Notes under the pieces: model-generated | Seen by the model: the letters and a program-made list of their open reading frames with translations, nothing else | Database searches by the model: none | What the model was told of the DNA's origin: nothing | DNA from: Pelagimonas sp. | GTDB taxonomy: Bacteria; Pseudomonadota; Alphaproteobacteria; Rhodobacterales; Rhodobacteraceae | Direction of reading: 5' to 3' | Length of the DNA stretch: 63,381 nucleotides | Assembly (NCBI GenBank): GCA_025210265.1 | Contig: JAOASD010000037.1 | Span: 1-63,381 of the forward strand | Made by a program: the position numbers and the translations under genes | Shown: positions 25,591 through 35,974 of the stretch, piece by piece | How the letters are laid out: the number at the start of each line of letters is the position of its first letter | How positions within the stretch are numbered: position 1 is the first letter of the stretch

Positions 25591-26457
25591 ATGACCCGCC
25601 CCGAGATCAGTTTCGAATTCTTCCCGCCCCGCGATATCGAGGCGACCTTTCGCCTTTGGGACACGGTGCAGGTGCTGGCACCGATGGACCCGCGCTTTGT
25701 CTCCGTGACCTACGGGGCGGGCGGCACGACCCGCGATCTGACCCGCGATGTGGTGTCCACGCTGCACAATCATTCGGGGCTGCGCACTGCCGCGCATCTG
25801 ACCTGCGTGAACGCCACGCGCGAAGAAACCCTTGGGATTGCACGGGATTTTGCCGCCGCCGGTGTGACAGACATTGTCGCACTGCGCGGCGACCCGCCCA
25901 AAGGCAGCGCCGGATTCAAAGCCCACCCCGACGGCTTTGCCAATTCGGTCGAGCTGATCAAAGCCCTGTCCGACACCGGGGATTTCACCATTCGCGTCGG
26001 CGCCTATCCCGACACCCATCCCGAGGCCCGCGATCAGGCCGCCGATATCGACTGGCTGAAACGCAAGATCGACGCCGGCGCGTCCGAGGCCCTGACACAG
26101 TTCTTCTTTGAGGCCGACAGCTTCTTCCGCTTTCGCGATGCCTGCGTAAAGGCCGGGATCGACGCGCCGATCGTGCCGGGCATCCTGCCGATCGAAAACT
26201 GGAAAGGCGCGCGCCGCTTTGCCAGCAGCTGCGGCACCCATATCCCGGCCTGGGTTGACGAGGCCTTTACCAAGGCGCAGCGCGATGGGCGCGAAGACCT
26301 GCTGGCCACGGCAATCTGCACCGAGCTTTGCTCGGACCTGATCGAAGGCGGTGTGGACAAGCTGCATTTCTACACGCTGAACCGCCCGGAACTGACCCGC
26401 GATGTGTGCCACGCGCTTGGCGTCACACCTTCGGCCCGGCTGGAAAACGTCGCTTAA
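25591..26457 (+). CDS. metF: Methylenetetrahydrofolate reductase
   Basis: 288 aa from ATG 25591 (GAGG spaced six bases; ATG 25579 is in frame). TIM-barrel with [16 protein letters not shown] at the start (conserved EFFPP), [47 protein letters not shown], and [12 protein letters not shown]. It reduces 5,10-methylene-THF to 5-methyl-THF for methionine synthesis, using FAD. Its stop overlaps that of the convergent SDR by four bases. Confidence 0.95.
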   Translation: MTRPEISFEFFPPRDIEATFRLWDTVQVLAPMDPRFVSVTYGAGGTTRDLTRDVVSTLHNHSGLRTAAHLTCVNATREETLGIARDFAAAGVTDIVALRGDPPKGSAGFKAHPDGFANSVELIKALSDTGDFTIRVGAYPDTHPEARDQAADIDWLKRKIDAGASEALTQFFFEADSFFRFRDACVKAGIDAPIVPGILPIENWKGARRFASSCGTHIPAWVDEAFTKAQRDGREDLLATAICTELCSDLIEGGVDKLHFYTLNRPELTRDVCHALGVTPSARLENVA

Positions 26458-27191
26458 CCCCGCCCGATATAGGGCATATCGCGCGCCATAACGGTCATGA
26501 ACTGCACATTGGCCTCCAAAGGCAGGCTGGCCATGTGCAGGACCGACTCGGCCACATGGCGCACATCCATCACTGCCTCTGCCCGGATGCTGCCATCGGC
26601 CTGCGGCACCCCTTTGGCCATGGGCGCAGCCATCTCGGTCAGCGCGTTGCCAATGTCGATCTGCCCACAGGCAATGTTGAACGCCCGCCCATCCAGCGAC
26701 AAGGTCCGGGTCAACCCGGTGATCGCGTGCTTAGACGCAGTATAAGGTGCCGATCCGGGGCGCGGCACATGGGCCGACACTGACCCATTATTGATAATCC
26801 GCCCACCCTGCGGATCCTGATGCCGCATCCGGGCAAAGGCGGCCCGCGCACAAATGAATGACCCGGTCAGGTTGACATCAATACAACGCCGCCAGTCCGC
26901 CACCGACAGCTCATCCACCGTCGCGCCAAAGACCCCGATCCCGGCATTATTGAACAGACAATCCAGCCGCCCCCAAACAGCCTGCGCCGCATCAAACGCC
27001 GCATCCACCTGCGCCTCATCCGTCACATCACAGGGCAACGCCAGCGCCCGTGGATGCGCCTCGGCCAATTCCGCCAAAGGTTCGGCCCGACGACCAATCA
27101 GCCCCACATGCCAGCCCGCGTCTAAAAACGCCTCGGCACAGGCCCGGCCCACGCCATGCCCGGCGCCGGTGATGATGATGCTCTTTGTCAT
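26454..27191 (-). CDS. Short-chain dehydrogenase/reductase
   Basis: 245 aa from ATG 27191. Cofactor motif [20 protein letters not shown] (TGxxxGxG), NNAGIGVFG, catalytic Ser in [14 protein letters not shown], and [10 protein letters not shown] (YxxxK). GRRAEPL after strand 2 suggests an NADP(H) preference. Substrate unknown. Convergent with metF. Confidence 0.92.
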   Translation of the reverse strand: MTKSIIITGAGHGVGRACAEAFLDAGWHVGLIGRRAEPLAELAEAHPRALALPCDVTDEAQVDAAFDAAQAVWGRLDCLFNNAGIGVFGATVDELSVADWRRCIDVNLTGSFICARAAFARMRHQDPQGGRIINNGSVSAHVPRPGSAPYTASKHAITGLTRTLSLDGRAFNIACGQIDIGNALTEMAAPMAKGVPQADGSIRAEAVMDVRHVAESVLHMASLPLEANVQFMTVMARDMPYIGRG

Positions 27192-27319
27192 GCGTTCCCC
27201 CACTCCATCAGCGGGAATATAGACCGCAAAACAACACAAGGCGACATCCTGCGATGCCGCCCTGCGCCAATCTGGCTTCTTCTTGGGAAAAATACCTCTC
27301 GGGGTGAATTGGCCAAAGG

Positions 27320-27345
27320 CAAAGAGGGGCAGACAGCCCCTCCCC
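27320..27345 (-). terminator. Terminator of the glutaryl-CoA dehydrogenase gene
   Basis: On the minus strand GAGGGGC-TGTCT-GCCCCTC (27342-27324) is followed by TTTGCC, just after the stop at 27351. Confidence 0.6.
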
Positions 27346-27350
27346 CCGCC

Positions 27351-28565
<1,215 letters not shown>

Positions 28566-28597
28566 ATCACGGGCCTCCTTTGAATTTTGTCAGCAGC

Positions 28598-29887
28598 TTA
28601 GCGGGACTGGATCGCAGCCTCGACCGAGGCTTCGAGAATGTCCAGAGCTTCGTTCAGATGCGCCTCCGGCGTGGTCAGCGGCGGCAGCAGGCGGACCGCA
28701 TTGGCGCGGGTGCCACAGGGCAGAATGATCAGCCCGCGCGCCTCGGCCTCGGCCACAATGGCCTGGGTCAGAGTCGGATCGGGCGCGTTGGTGTCACGGT
28801 CAGTCACCAGTTCGAATGCGATCATCGCGCCAAGGCCGCGCACATCCCCGATCGCCTCATTGCCTTGCCGCGCGGCCATGTCATTCAGTCGCGCCATGAT
28901 CTGATCGCCGATCTCCGTCGCGCGGGCGCAGAGGTCTTCTTCTTCGATCACATCCAGCACCGCATTGGCCGCCGCCACCGCCAGCGGGTTGCCCGCATAG
29001 GTGCCGCCAATGCCGCCCACCGACGCGGAATCGACGATTTCGGCACGCCCTGTGACCGCCGACAGCGGAAAGCCCCCGGCCAGACCTTTGGCCATGGTCA
29101 CCAGATCCGCCGCAACACCGGCATGTTCAAAAGCAAAGAGCTTGCCGGTGCGGGCCATCCCGGCCTGAACCTCATCCGCGATCAGGATAATGCCATGCTG
29201 GTCACAAATATTGCGCAACTCGCGCAGGAACTCAGGCTGCGCGATGTTGAAACCACCCTCGCCCTGCACCGGTTCGATGATGATCGCCGCGACCCGCTCT
29301 GGGTCGATGGAGCTGGCCAGCATGTTGTTCAACACCGCCAGCGACTGTTCGACGGTGACACCGTGGAACTCATTCGGGAAGGGCGCGTGCAGGACTTCGG
29401 GCGGCATGGCGCCAAAGGCCTTTTTATACGGGTTCACCTTGCCACACAGCGCCATGCCCATCAGGGTCCGACCATGGAACGCACCCGAAAACGCAATCAC
29501 ACCCGAACGTCCGGTATAGGCGCGCGCCATTTTCACAGCATTTTCCACCGCCTCCGCACCGGTGGTTACAAGCATGGTTTTCTTGTCAAAATCCCCCGGA
29601 GTGGCAGCGTTCAGACGCTCGGCCAGAGCGATATAGCTTTCATAGGGGGCGACGTGAAAACAGGTATGGGTAAAGGCGTCGGACTGTGCGCGCACGGCCT
29701 CCATCAGCCTGGGGTGGCGATGGCCGGTATTGTTCACGGCGATCCCCGCGGCAAAGTCGATATAGCGTTTGCCCTCTGCATCCCACAGTTCGGCATTTTC
29801 GGCGCGCACGGCGTAAATGCCGCGCGTGGCGACGCCATTTGCAACGGCCGCAGCGCGGCGGGTCTTCAGCTGCTCTGTCAGGCTCAT
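28598..29887 (-). CDS. gabT: 4-aminobutyrate / 5-aminovalerate-type omega-aminotransferase
   Basis: 429 aa class III aminotransferase from ATG 29887 (AGAGGAGATTCGCAG). PLP-lysine in VTMAKGLAGGFPLSAV; Asp in ILIADEVQAGMARTG; GTYAGNPLAVAAANAVL; and VQGEGGFN substrate loop. It fits GabT/DavT (GABA or 5-aminovalerate with 2-oxoglutarate). The flanking gcdH suggests 5-aminovalerate, a lysine catabolite, since DavT makes glutarate semialdehyde. The dehydrogenase for that aldehyde is not in the window. Confidence 0.9.
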   Translation of the reverse strand: MSLTEQLKTRRAAAVANGVATRGIYAVRAENAELWDAEGKRYIDFAAGIAVNNTGHRHPRLMEAVRAQSDAFTHTCFHVAPYESYIALAERLNAATPGDFDKKTMLVTTGAEAVENAVKMARAYTGRSGVIAFSGAFHGRTLMGMALCGKVNPYKKAFGAMPPEVLHAPFPNEFHGVTVEQSLAVLNNMLASSIDPERVAAIIIEPVQGEGGFNIAQPEFLRELRNICDQHGIILIADEVQAGMARTGKLFAFEHAGVAADLVTMAKGLAGGFPLSAVTGRAEIVDSASVGGIGGTYAGNPLAVAAANAVLDVIEEEDLCARATEIGDQIMARLNDMAARQGNEAIGDVRGLGAMIAFELVTDRDTNAPDPTLTQAIVAEAEARGLIILPCGTRANAVRLLPPLTTPEAHLNEALDILEASVEAAIQSR

Positions 29888-29931
29888 CTGCGAATCTCCT
29901 CTGATCGGCATGTGACGGCTGGATCCTGTAT

Positions 29932-29955
29932 TGCTCATTATTTTGATCTTGAGTA
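29932..29955. promoter_or_regulatory. Inverted repeat in the gabT / XRE-cupin divergent gap
   Basis: TGCTCA (29932-29937) and TGAGTA (29950-29955), spacer 12 bases. It lies between divergent starts at 29887 and 30019 and is a candidate operator of the XRE-cupin regulator. Confidence 0.3.
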
Positions 29956-30018
29956 GTATTTATTTGCGCGCAGCCCTACTTATCCCACCACCGCGCCTGC
30001 CAGAAAAGGACCGTGGCC

Positions 30019-30600
30019 ATGACAGATGATTTTGATGTCGGACAAAGATTGCGGGATCTGCGCACAGAATATGGCCTGTCGCAGCGCCAGTTAGCCGAAG
30101 CCGCGCGGGTGCCTCATGGTCAGATTTCTATGATCGAAACCAACCGCAGCAGCCCCTCTGTCGCCAGTTTGCGCAAAATTCTAAGCGGCTTTGGGATTTC
30201 CATGTCCGAGTTCTTTGAACCCGAAACCCCGACCACCCAGCAGCCTTTTTTCACCCCTTCGGAACTGCGCGACCTGACATCCCTGCTGTATCAGGGGGAC
30301 GAAGCCGCACGGCAGAAAATCACCATCAAACAGGTTGGGGATGCGAAAAAACATGGGCTGCAGATCCTGCATGAACGCTATGAACCCGGTGCCGATACCG
30401 GAGGGTCGATGATCGAACATGACGCCAATGAAGGCGGGATCGTGGTGCAGGGTGAAATTCAGGTGACCGTGGGCGACACCGTGCGGGTGCTGAAAGCGGG
30501 GGACGCGTATCTGTTCAACTCGCGCGAACCGCATCGGTTCCGCAATATTTCGGATCGCCCGGCCGAGGTGATCTCGGCCTGCACCCCGCCCTATCTGTGA
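30019..30600 (+). CDS. XRE-family regulator with cupin sensor domain (PuuR-like)
   Basis: 193 aa from ATG 30019 with AAAAGGA upstream. Residues 8-62 are the helix-turn-helix (VGQRLRDLRTEYGLSQRQLA, HGQISMIETNRSSPSVASL); residues 110-190 are a cupin (EPGADTGGSMIEHDANEGGI, VLKAGDAYLFNSREPHRFRNIS). PuuR-type regulators sense polyamine or GABA-type compounds. Divergent from gabT and 12 bases from the CoA-transferase gene, so it probably controls both. Confidence 0.92.
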   Translation: MTDDFDVGQRLRDLRTEYGLSQRQLAEAARVPHGQISMIETNRSSPSVASLRKILSGFGISMSEFFEPETPTTQQPFFTPSELRDLTSLLYQGDEAARQKITIKQVGDAKKHGLQILHERYEPGADTGGSMIEHDANEGGIVVQGEIQVTVGDTVRVLKAGDAYLFNSREPHRFRNISDRPAEVISACTPPYL

Positions 30601-30612
30601 CAGGAACTTTTG

Positions 30613-31737
30613 ATGACACAGCCAAACACGCCGCTTGCCGGTTTGAAAGTGGTCGAACTGGCCCGCATTCTGGCGGGCCCCTGGATTGGTCAATCTCTGG
30701 CCGATCTGGGTGCCGACGTGATCAAGGTGGAAGCCCCTGAAGGCGACGATACAAGGCGCTGGGGGCCTCCGTTTATCGAGCGCGATGGCGACAAGACCGC
30801 CGCCTATTACTATGCTGCCAATCGCGGCAAGGACTGCGTGACCGCCGATTTCCGCACGCCCGAGGGGCAGGCGCAGGTGCGCACGCTGGTCGCCGAGGCC
30901 GATATTCTGATCGAGAATTTCAAACTGGGCGGCCTTGCGAAATACGGGTTGGATTATGACAGTCTCAGCGCGCTGAACCCGCGGCTGATCTATTGTTCAA
31001 TCACCGGGTTTGGGCAGGACGGGCCCTATGCCACACGCGCGGGCTATGATTTCCTGATCCAGGGCATGTCCGGGCTGATGTCGATCACCGGCGAACCGGA
31101 CCGCCAGCCGCAAAAGGTGGGTGTGGCGGTGACGGACGTGGTCACGGGGCTTTACGGCACGATCGGGATCTTGGCGGCGGTGGAACAGCGTCACCGCACC
31201 GGGCGCGGCCAGCATATCGACATGTCGCTACTGGATTGCGCCACGGCCCTGCTGGCCAATCAAGCGATGAACTATCTGGCCACCGGCGACAGCCCGATGC
31301 GCAAGGGCAATGATCACCCGAATATTTCGCCGTATCAGGTGCTGCCGGTGTCTGACGGGCATTTTATTCTGGCCGTGGGCAATGACGGGCAGTTCCAGAG
31401 GTTCTGCAAGGTGATCGGGCGCGAGGATCTGGCGCAACACCCGGATTACGCAGGCAACACGGACCGCCTGAGCAACCGCGAGACCCTGACCCAAGCGATG
31501 GAAGAGGCGCTGGCCAGCTGGACCAAGGCCGACATCCTCAGCGCGCTGGAACAGGCCACCGTGCCCGCCGGGCCGATCAACGCCATTGGCGAGGCGTTTG
31601 ACGACCCGCAGGTCAAGGCGCGCGGGATGGAGATCGCGCCCGAAGGCATCAAAGGGGTGCGCGGCCCGTGGAAATTCTCGGATGCAGAGCTGGCGCTCAG
31701 CAAATCCGCGCCGGTTCTGCCCGAATCAAACGGCTGA
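30613..31737 (+). CDS. Class III (CaiB/BaiF) CoA-transferase, probable succinyl-CoA:glutarate CoA-transferase
   Basis: 374 aa from ATG 30613. Family signature LKVVELARILAGPWIGQSLA DLGADVIKVE (read in two parts), AANRGKDCVTADFRTPEGQA, and catalytic Asp in HIDMSLLDCATALLANQ. The class III fold forms CoA thioesters by a ping-pong mechanism. Formate, carnitine and succinate:glutarate families are hard to separate by eye; the link to gcdH and gabT points to glutarate activation. Confidence 0.75.
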   Translation: MTQPNTPLAGLKVVELARILAGPWIGQSLADLGADVIKVEAPEGDDTRRWGPPFIERDGDKTAAYYYAANRGKDCVTADFRTPEGQAQVRTLVAEADILIENFKLGGLAKYGLDYDSLSALNPRLIYCSITGFGQDGPYATRAGYDFLIQGMSGLMSITGEPDRQPQKVGVAVTDVVTGLYGTIGILAAVEQRHRTGRGQHIDMSLLDCATALLANQAMNYLATGDSPMRKGNDHPNISPYQVLPVSDGHFILAVGNDGQFQRFCKVIGREDLAQHPDYAGNTDRLSNRETLTQAMEEALASWTKADILSALEQATVPAGPINAIGEAFDDPQVKARGMEIAPEGIKGVRGPWKFSDAELALSKSAPVLPESNG

Positions 31738-31748
31738 GAGAGAGCAAC

Positions 31749-31837
31749 CAAAAATGCACGGGCATTTTTGCCCCGACCAAACGCGGAAAAGGCGCCCTCG
31801 TTGGGGCGCCTTCTCAATTTTTGCAGCCGCAAAAATT
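31749..31837. repeat. Cluster of three hairpins at a convergent gene end
   Basis: CAAAAATGC-ACGG-GCATTTTTG (31749-31770), AAGGCGCC/GGCGCCTT (31789-31796 with 31805-31812) and AATTTTTGC-AGCC-GCAAAAATT (31816-31837). The first two may terminate the CoA-transferase; the last overlaps the stop of the DUF5368-like gene. The arms are perfect. Confidence 0.7.
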
Positions 31838-32190
31838 CACCCGGCCTCGGACCGGCGCAGCAGGCTTTCCAGCGTGTAGACGAGGATGGCGATGCCAATT
31901 GCGCCAGCAACCGCCACGGCCAGCAGGACGATCACATCAATCGGCCCGCCAATATCGGCAAAGCCCGAGCGGGTCATTTTCTGCACGAACAGCACCGCGC
32001 CTATCGCCCCGACCGGCATAGAAAGCTGCGCCCACAGGAACTTGCGCCAGCTCACCGCGCGGTCCCGGATCAGCACATACAGATAGGCCAGCGTCACCAC
32101 CCCAGCGATGCCCACCATCGCCCAGAACAGCCCCGTGCCAAAGATTTCCTCGAACACGGCAATCAGGGTTTCGAATGTCAGGTCTTTCAT
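31837..32190 (-). CDS. Small inner-membrane protein (DUF5368-like) paired with the sulfide:quinone reductase
   Basis: 117 aa, three hydrophobic helices (FWAMVGIAGVVTLAYLYVLI; LSMPVGAIGAVLFVQKM; DVIVLLAVAVAGAIGIAILV). Its stop is 12 bases from the upstream reductase gene. Family members occur next to sulfide:quinone reductase-like genes, suggesting a membrane anchor or quinone partner; the role is not established. Confidence 0.65.
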   Translation of the reverse strand: MKDLTFETLIAVFEEIFGTGLFWAMVGIAGVVTLAYLYVLIRDRAVSWRKFLWAQLSMPVGAIGAVLFVQKMTRSGFADIGGPIDVIVLLAVAVAGAIGIAILVYTLESLLRRSEAG

Positions 32191-32202
32191 GTCTCAACCT
32201 CC

Positions 32203-33519
32203 TCAGGCGCGGCCGCGCAGCATGGCGTTATAGGTGGCTTTCAGGGCGACCTCTTTCATCAGCCAGCTGATCCACAGCTCCTCCAGCGGGGCGATCACAC
32301 CGGGGAAGGACGGGGTCAGATTGTTCTGATAGTCAAATTCGATCAGCATGGCGCGACCGATCCGGGTGATCAGCGGGCAAGAGGTATAGCCGTTATAGCT
32401 CGCATCCGAGGTCTTGCCCTGAATATCCGCGACGATGTGCTCTTCGACCACGGGCACCTGCCATTTCACGCTGGCAGCGGTCTTGCCCTTGGGTACGCCC
32501 GCCACATCGCCCACGGCAAAGACCGTGTCATAACGCAGATGGCGCAGGGTTTCCTTATGCACCTCGGCCCAGCCCTGATCGGTCCATTTGTCGGCCCAGC
32601 TGAGCCCGCTGTTGCGGATCACATCGGGCGCGCGCTGCGGCGGGATGATGTGAACATAATCATAGTCGCGCTCATAATCGCCATCAGGCGTGGCAAAGGT
32701 GACCTTTTTGGCACCGGGATCAACCGCCTGCACCACATGGCCATATTCGTGATTGATGCCGCGATCGCCAAAGACCATGCGGATCTTTTCGGCCACGATG
32801 GGCACGCCGAACAGGGATTTGTTATTGGCGAAATAGGTGATGTCCGCCTTGCCGCGCGTGCCATTGCGGCGCGCGATGTCGTCGATCAGAAAGGTATGCT
32901 TGATCGGCGCACCGGCGCATTTCATTTCCGTGCCGGGGCGGGTGAACAGGCCCACGCCGCCCTCTTCGGCGAATTTGCCCGCAGCGGCCCAGGTCTTTTC
33001 CGCGTAATCGGGCCCGGCATAAAGCGAGCCAACGCCGTCTTTGCCGATCATGTCCATTTCGAACCCGTCGATCGAGGCGTAGTCCAGCACAAGACCGGTG
33101 GCGAGGATCAGGTAATCATATTCCAGCACCTCACCGCCATTCAGCGCGACTTTGCGCGCTTCAGGGTCGATATTGGCCGCCATATCCTGTTTCAGCGTCA
33201 CCCCGGACGGCAGCCAATCCGTGGTCTGGCTGACCGAATACCCCGCGGGTTTTAAACCCGCCGCGATCAGCGAAAAGCCGGGCTGATACCAATGTTCCTT
33301 GCGCCCATCGACGATGGTGATCTGTGCCCCAGACAGGCGGCGGGTCAGCCGGTTGGCCAGGGCCGCCCCCGCAGCCCCCGCGCCCAGAATGACGATGCGG
33401 GCCTTGGTCGGGACAGGCTGGGCCTCTGCTTCCTGCGCGGTGGCAAGGGCAGCCAGCGCCCCTGCCGAAGCCAGCCCCAAAAAGCCCCGGCGAGAGGGGG
33501 CGAACTTCATGTCTGTCAT
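32203..33519 (-). CDS. sqr: Type II-like sulfide:quinone oxidoreductase with Tat signal
   Basis: 438 aa from ATG 33519 (GGAGG RBS). N-terminal SRRGFLGLASAGALAALATA is a twin-arginine signal, so the enzyme is probably periplasmic. FAD motif RIVILGAGAAGAALANRL follows. The two redox-active Cys are Cys201 in EMKCAGAPIKH and Cys381 in NGYTSCPLITRIGRAMLIEF, matching type II (SQOR-like) enzymes. It oxidises sulfide and passes electrons to quinone. A membrane partner follows. FNR-like box and palindrome are found upstream. Confidence 0.82.
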   Translation of the reverse strand: MTDMKFAPSRRGFLGLASAGALAALATAQEAEAQPVPTKARIVILGAGAAGAALANRLTRRLSGAQITIVDGRKEHWYQPGFSLIAAGLKPAGYSVSQTTDWLPSGVTLKQDMAANIDPEARKVALNGGEVLEYDYLILATGLVLDYASIDGFEMDMIGKDGVGSLYAGPDYAEKTWAAAGKFAEEGGVGLFTRPGTEMKCAGAPIKHTFLIDDIARRNGTRGKADITYFANNKSLFGVPIVAEKIRMVFGDRGINHEYGHVVQAVDPGAKKVTFATPDGDYERDYDYVHIIPPQRAPDVIRNSGLSWADKWTDQGWAEVHKETLRHLRYDTVFAVGDVAGVPKGKTAASVKWQVPVVEEHIVADIQGKTSDASYNGYTSCPLITRIGRAMLIEFDYQNNLTPSFPGVIAPLEELWISWLMKEVALKATYNAMLRGRA

Positions 33520-33540
33520 GACGATCCTCCGAAATACATC

Positions 33541-33586
33541 GCATTCTTTGAATGCAAATTCTCGGAGTGGCGTTGACACAGATCAA
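33541..33586 (-). promoter_or_regulatory. Candidate FNR-type box and palindrome upstream of the sulfide:quinone reductase
   Basis: TTGACACAGATCAA at 33573-33586 differs by one base from the FNR consensus TTGAT-N4-ATCAA. GCATTCTTTGAATGC at 33541-33555 is a perfect palindrome (arms GCATTC/GAATGC, loop TTT) and may be the site of an ArsR-type sulfide sensor. They are 22-67 bases upstream of ATG 33519. Confidence 0.45.
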
Positions 33587-33624
33587 GAAAACGGAATGTT
33601 ATACAAACCTTTGGACACGCAGGA

Positions 33625-34887
33625 TCACACCGCGCGCAACCGCCCTGCCGCCAGGCTGGACAGCCCGACCATCACCGCCGCCGTGGCAAGGCACAGCCAC
33701 AGCCCGCCCAATTGATAGGTCGCGCCGCTCAGCACCGTGCCAATCAGCCGCCCGCCCGCATTGGCCATGTAGTAAAATCCGACATCCATGGTCACGCGCT
33801 CGGCCTTGGTGAAGGCGAGGATCAGGTAAGAATGCAGTGAGGAGTTCACCGCAAAGATCGCGCCAAAGACCAAGAGCCCCAGCACCAACAGCACGGTCAA
33901 CCAAGGCGCAGGTGCACCAGCCCAGGCCACCGCCCCGGCCAGCAAAGCAGGCACAACAAACAGCGCCAGTGCCCAGCGCCGTGCCGCGGCGATCAGCTCG
34001 CCCTCGGGGCGGGTTTTGGCGCGCAGGATGCGCGGCGCATTGGCCTGCACAACCCCGTACAGGATCACCCAGACCGCCATGAAGCTGCCCACCAGAAAGA
34101 AAGACTGCCGCGCGCCCTCGGGCGTGCCATCGGACAGAACCGCGTGGAAATAGATCGGGATGCCCACCACAAACCACACATCGCGCGCACCAAACAGGAA
34201 CACCCGCGCCGCCGACAGCCAGTTCACATTGGCCGAACGGGAAAACACCTCGGAAAACTTGGCCTTTTTGTTGCCGCGCGGCAGGCCCGAGGGCATCGCC
34301 ACAGCCACCGCGATCAGGATCAGCGCCAGCACCCCGGCCATAGCATAGATCGCGCCGATGAAACCCAGCCAGCCCAACAATGCCGCGCCCAGCAGAAAGC
34401 CAAACCCTTTGACTGCGTTCTTGGATCCGGTCAGCACCGCCACCCAGCGGAACAACCCGCCATCGGCGCTGGGGGCCAGCAATTTGACCGCCGATTTCGA
34501 CGACATCTTGGCCAGATCCTTGGCCACGCCGCTCGCCCCCTGCACCAGCATCACATAGGCGACCGACGCCGCGATGGCCCAATCCGGGTTCAGCTGCGCC
34601 AGCGCGATCAGCGCCACAACCTGCAGCCCCAACCCCGCATAAAGCGTCGAGGTCAGGCCAAACCGCGCCGCGATCCAGCCCGCCGCAAGGTTCGTCACCA
34701 TGCCCGCAATTTCATACAGCACAAACAGATAGGCCAGCTGCACCGGGCTGAACCCAAGGTGATGGAAATGCAGCAAGACCAACATGCGCAACGCGCCATC
34801 GCTGAGCATAAAGGCCCAATAGGCGGCGGTCACCGCGATATAGGCCGAAAAGCCTTCGGGGCGGGAGGCAGTGCTGGTCTGGGTCAT
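33625..34887 (-). CDS. arsJ: Organoarsenical efflux MFS permease ArsJ
   Basis: 420 aa with 12 hydrophobic helices (YWAFMLSDGALRMLVLLHFHHLGFSP begins the protein). It resembles ArsJ by the segment KDLAKMSSKSAVKLL and by genomic context: a GAPDH and an ArsR/arsenate-reductase fusion in the same operon. ArsJ exports 1-arseno-3-phosphoglycerate made by GAPDH from arsenate and glyceraldehyde-3-phosphate. RBS AGGATC; only four bases separate it from the DUF1036 stop. Confidence 0.85.
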   Translation of the reverse strand: MTQTSTASRPEGFSAYIAVTAAYWAFMLSDGALRMLVLLHFHHLGFSPVQLAYLFVLYEIAGMVTNLAAGWIAARFGLTSTLYAGLGLQVVALIALAQLNPDWAIAASVAYVMLVQGASGVAKDLAKMSSKSAVKLLAPSADGGLFRWVAVLTGSKNAVKGFGFLLGAALLGWLGFIGAIYAMAGVLALILIAVAVAMPSGLPRGNKKAKFSEVFSRSANVNWLSAARVFLFGARDVWFVVGIPIYFHAVLSDGTPEGARQSFFLVGSFMAVWVILYGVVQANAPRILRAKTRPEGELIAAARRWALALFVVPALLAGAVAWAGAPAPWLTVLLVLGLLVFGAIFAVNSSLHSYLILAFTKAERVTMDVGFYYMANAGGRLIGTVLSGATYQLGGLWLCLATAAVMVGLSSLAAGRLRAV

Positions 34888-34891
34888 GATC

Positions 34892-35959
34892 CTAGTTCGA
34901 ATAGCTGAAGGAGTATGATCGCCCTTCGATCACATCGACAATGGCAAGGTGTCGCTGGGCGGTTTCGGTCACAAGATAGCAGGAGGGGCCATCGCCCTCG
35001 TCCGGTTCGGGCCAGGCGATGATCACCGGCCCCTGCCCGTTAGAGGCCGCGCAGCTTGGCGCGATCTCAAGAAAGCTTTCGCGCATGATATTGGCGTCAT
35101 AGATCTCGGTCAGGACATTGCCCTGCACGATCCAGGTATAGCCATCCCCCGCATCGCTGTCCCAATAGCCCTGAATGTGATCCATCAGACCGGCCATGGC
35201 GGGGCGCGGCGGTGGGGGCGGCGCCAGTTCGGGCGCCTCGGTGATCTCGCGGATCATGATGTCCGCCTGCGACCCGGAATACGAGATCAAATCGCCAATC
35301 ACGGCCAGGCGCATACCTTCGGGCAGGACCGGCAGGGAATCGAGGATGGCCAGCTCGGTCGGCCCTTCTTCGGACGCGGCATAGGTCCAGCCATCGGCTT
35401 CGAATTCACAGGAGACAACTTCCTGACTGGCCCAGCACCCGGCAAAGCGGGCGACGATGGTCAATGGCTCGCCATAGGTACCGGGGCCATTATCCGCCGG
35501 CCAACCGGGGGCTTCGACCGGCGCGGGGGAGGTGGATTTGCGCGCCTCATCCTTGGCGCGGGGCGCATCCGCCGCTGACAGGCGCACGGTGTGATCCGCC
35601 GCATCACCAAGATCCAGTTCATTAAACATCTGGCGGCGATAGCCCCTGCCCTCGCAATCCTCGTCCCCAACAATGGTAAAGGCCCCGGTCTGGGTGCAGA
35701 ACCCATAGCCGCCCTCGGGGAAGGGGCCGGATTTGGTCGTGGCGCGCCAGTAATAATACCGCTTGGGCAAATCGCCAGAGACCACTTCGCGGCACTGGCC
35801 GGGGTCTACGCCCCACCAGCCCTCAGACGTCCACCCATCATCGCCCTTATACCCGATCGCCACGGTGGCGCGGATGTCAGAGTCGTTGCAAAAGCTCAGC
35901 CCGGCAAAGGCGGGCGTGCCAAGGCACAGCAATGGGGGGATCAGGAAGGCGGGGCGCAT
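34892..35959 (-). CDS. DUF1036 secreted cysteine-rich protein within the arsenic operon
   Basis: 355 aa. Signal peptide ends at GTPAFA. Residues 20-125 are DUF1036 (LSFCNDSDIRATVAIGYKGD, EGWWGVDPGQCREVVSGDLP, YYYWRATTKSGPFPEGGYGF), and residues 160-355 form a second domain with a repeated beta pattern (WASQEVVSCEFEADGWTYA). Eight Cys are visible in the mature chain (FCN, QCR, FCT, DCE, GCW, SCE, SCA, SCY). The 4-base and 15-base gaps to arsJ and GAPDH put it in the ars operon. The function is unknown; periplasmic thiol binding of arsenite is speculation. Confidence 0.75.
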   Translation of the reverse strand: MRPAFLIPPLLCLGTPAFAGLSFCNDSDIRATVAIGYKGDDGWTSEGWWGVDPGQCREVVSGDLPKRYYYWRATTKSGPFPEGGYGFCTQTGAFTIVGDEDCEGRGYRRQMFNELDLGDAADHTVRLSAADAPRAKDEARKSTSPAPVEAPGWPADNGPGTYGEPLTIVARFAGCWASQEVVSCEFEADGWTYAASEEGPTELAILDSLPVLPEGMRLAVIGDLISYSGSQADIMIREITEAPELAPPPPPRPAMAGLMDHIQGYWDSDAGDGYTWIVQGNVLTEIYDANIMRESFLEIAPSCAASNGQGPVIIAWPEPDEGDGPSCYLVTETAQRHLAIVDVIEGRSYSFSYSN

Positions 35960-35974
35960 GGTCGGTCCTTTCGC

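Noticed and set aside
31768-33255. 495-aa open frame antisense to sqr
   Set aside because: Shadow; sqr has Tat signal, FAD motif and both Cys.
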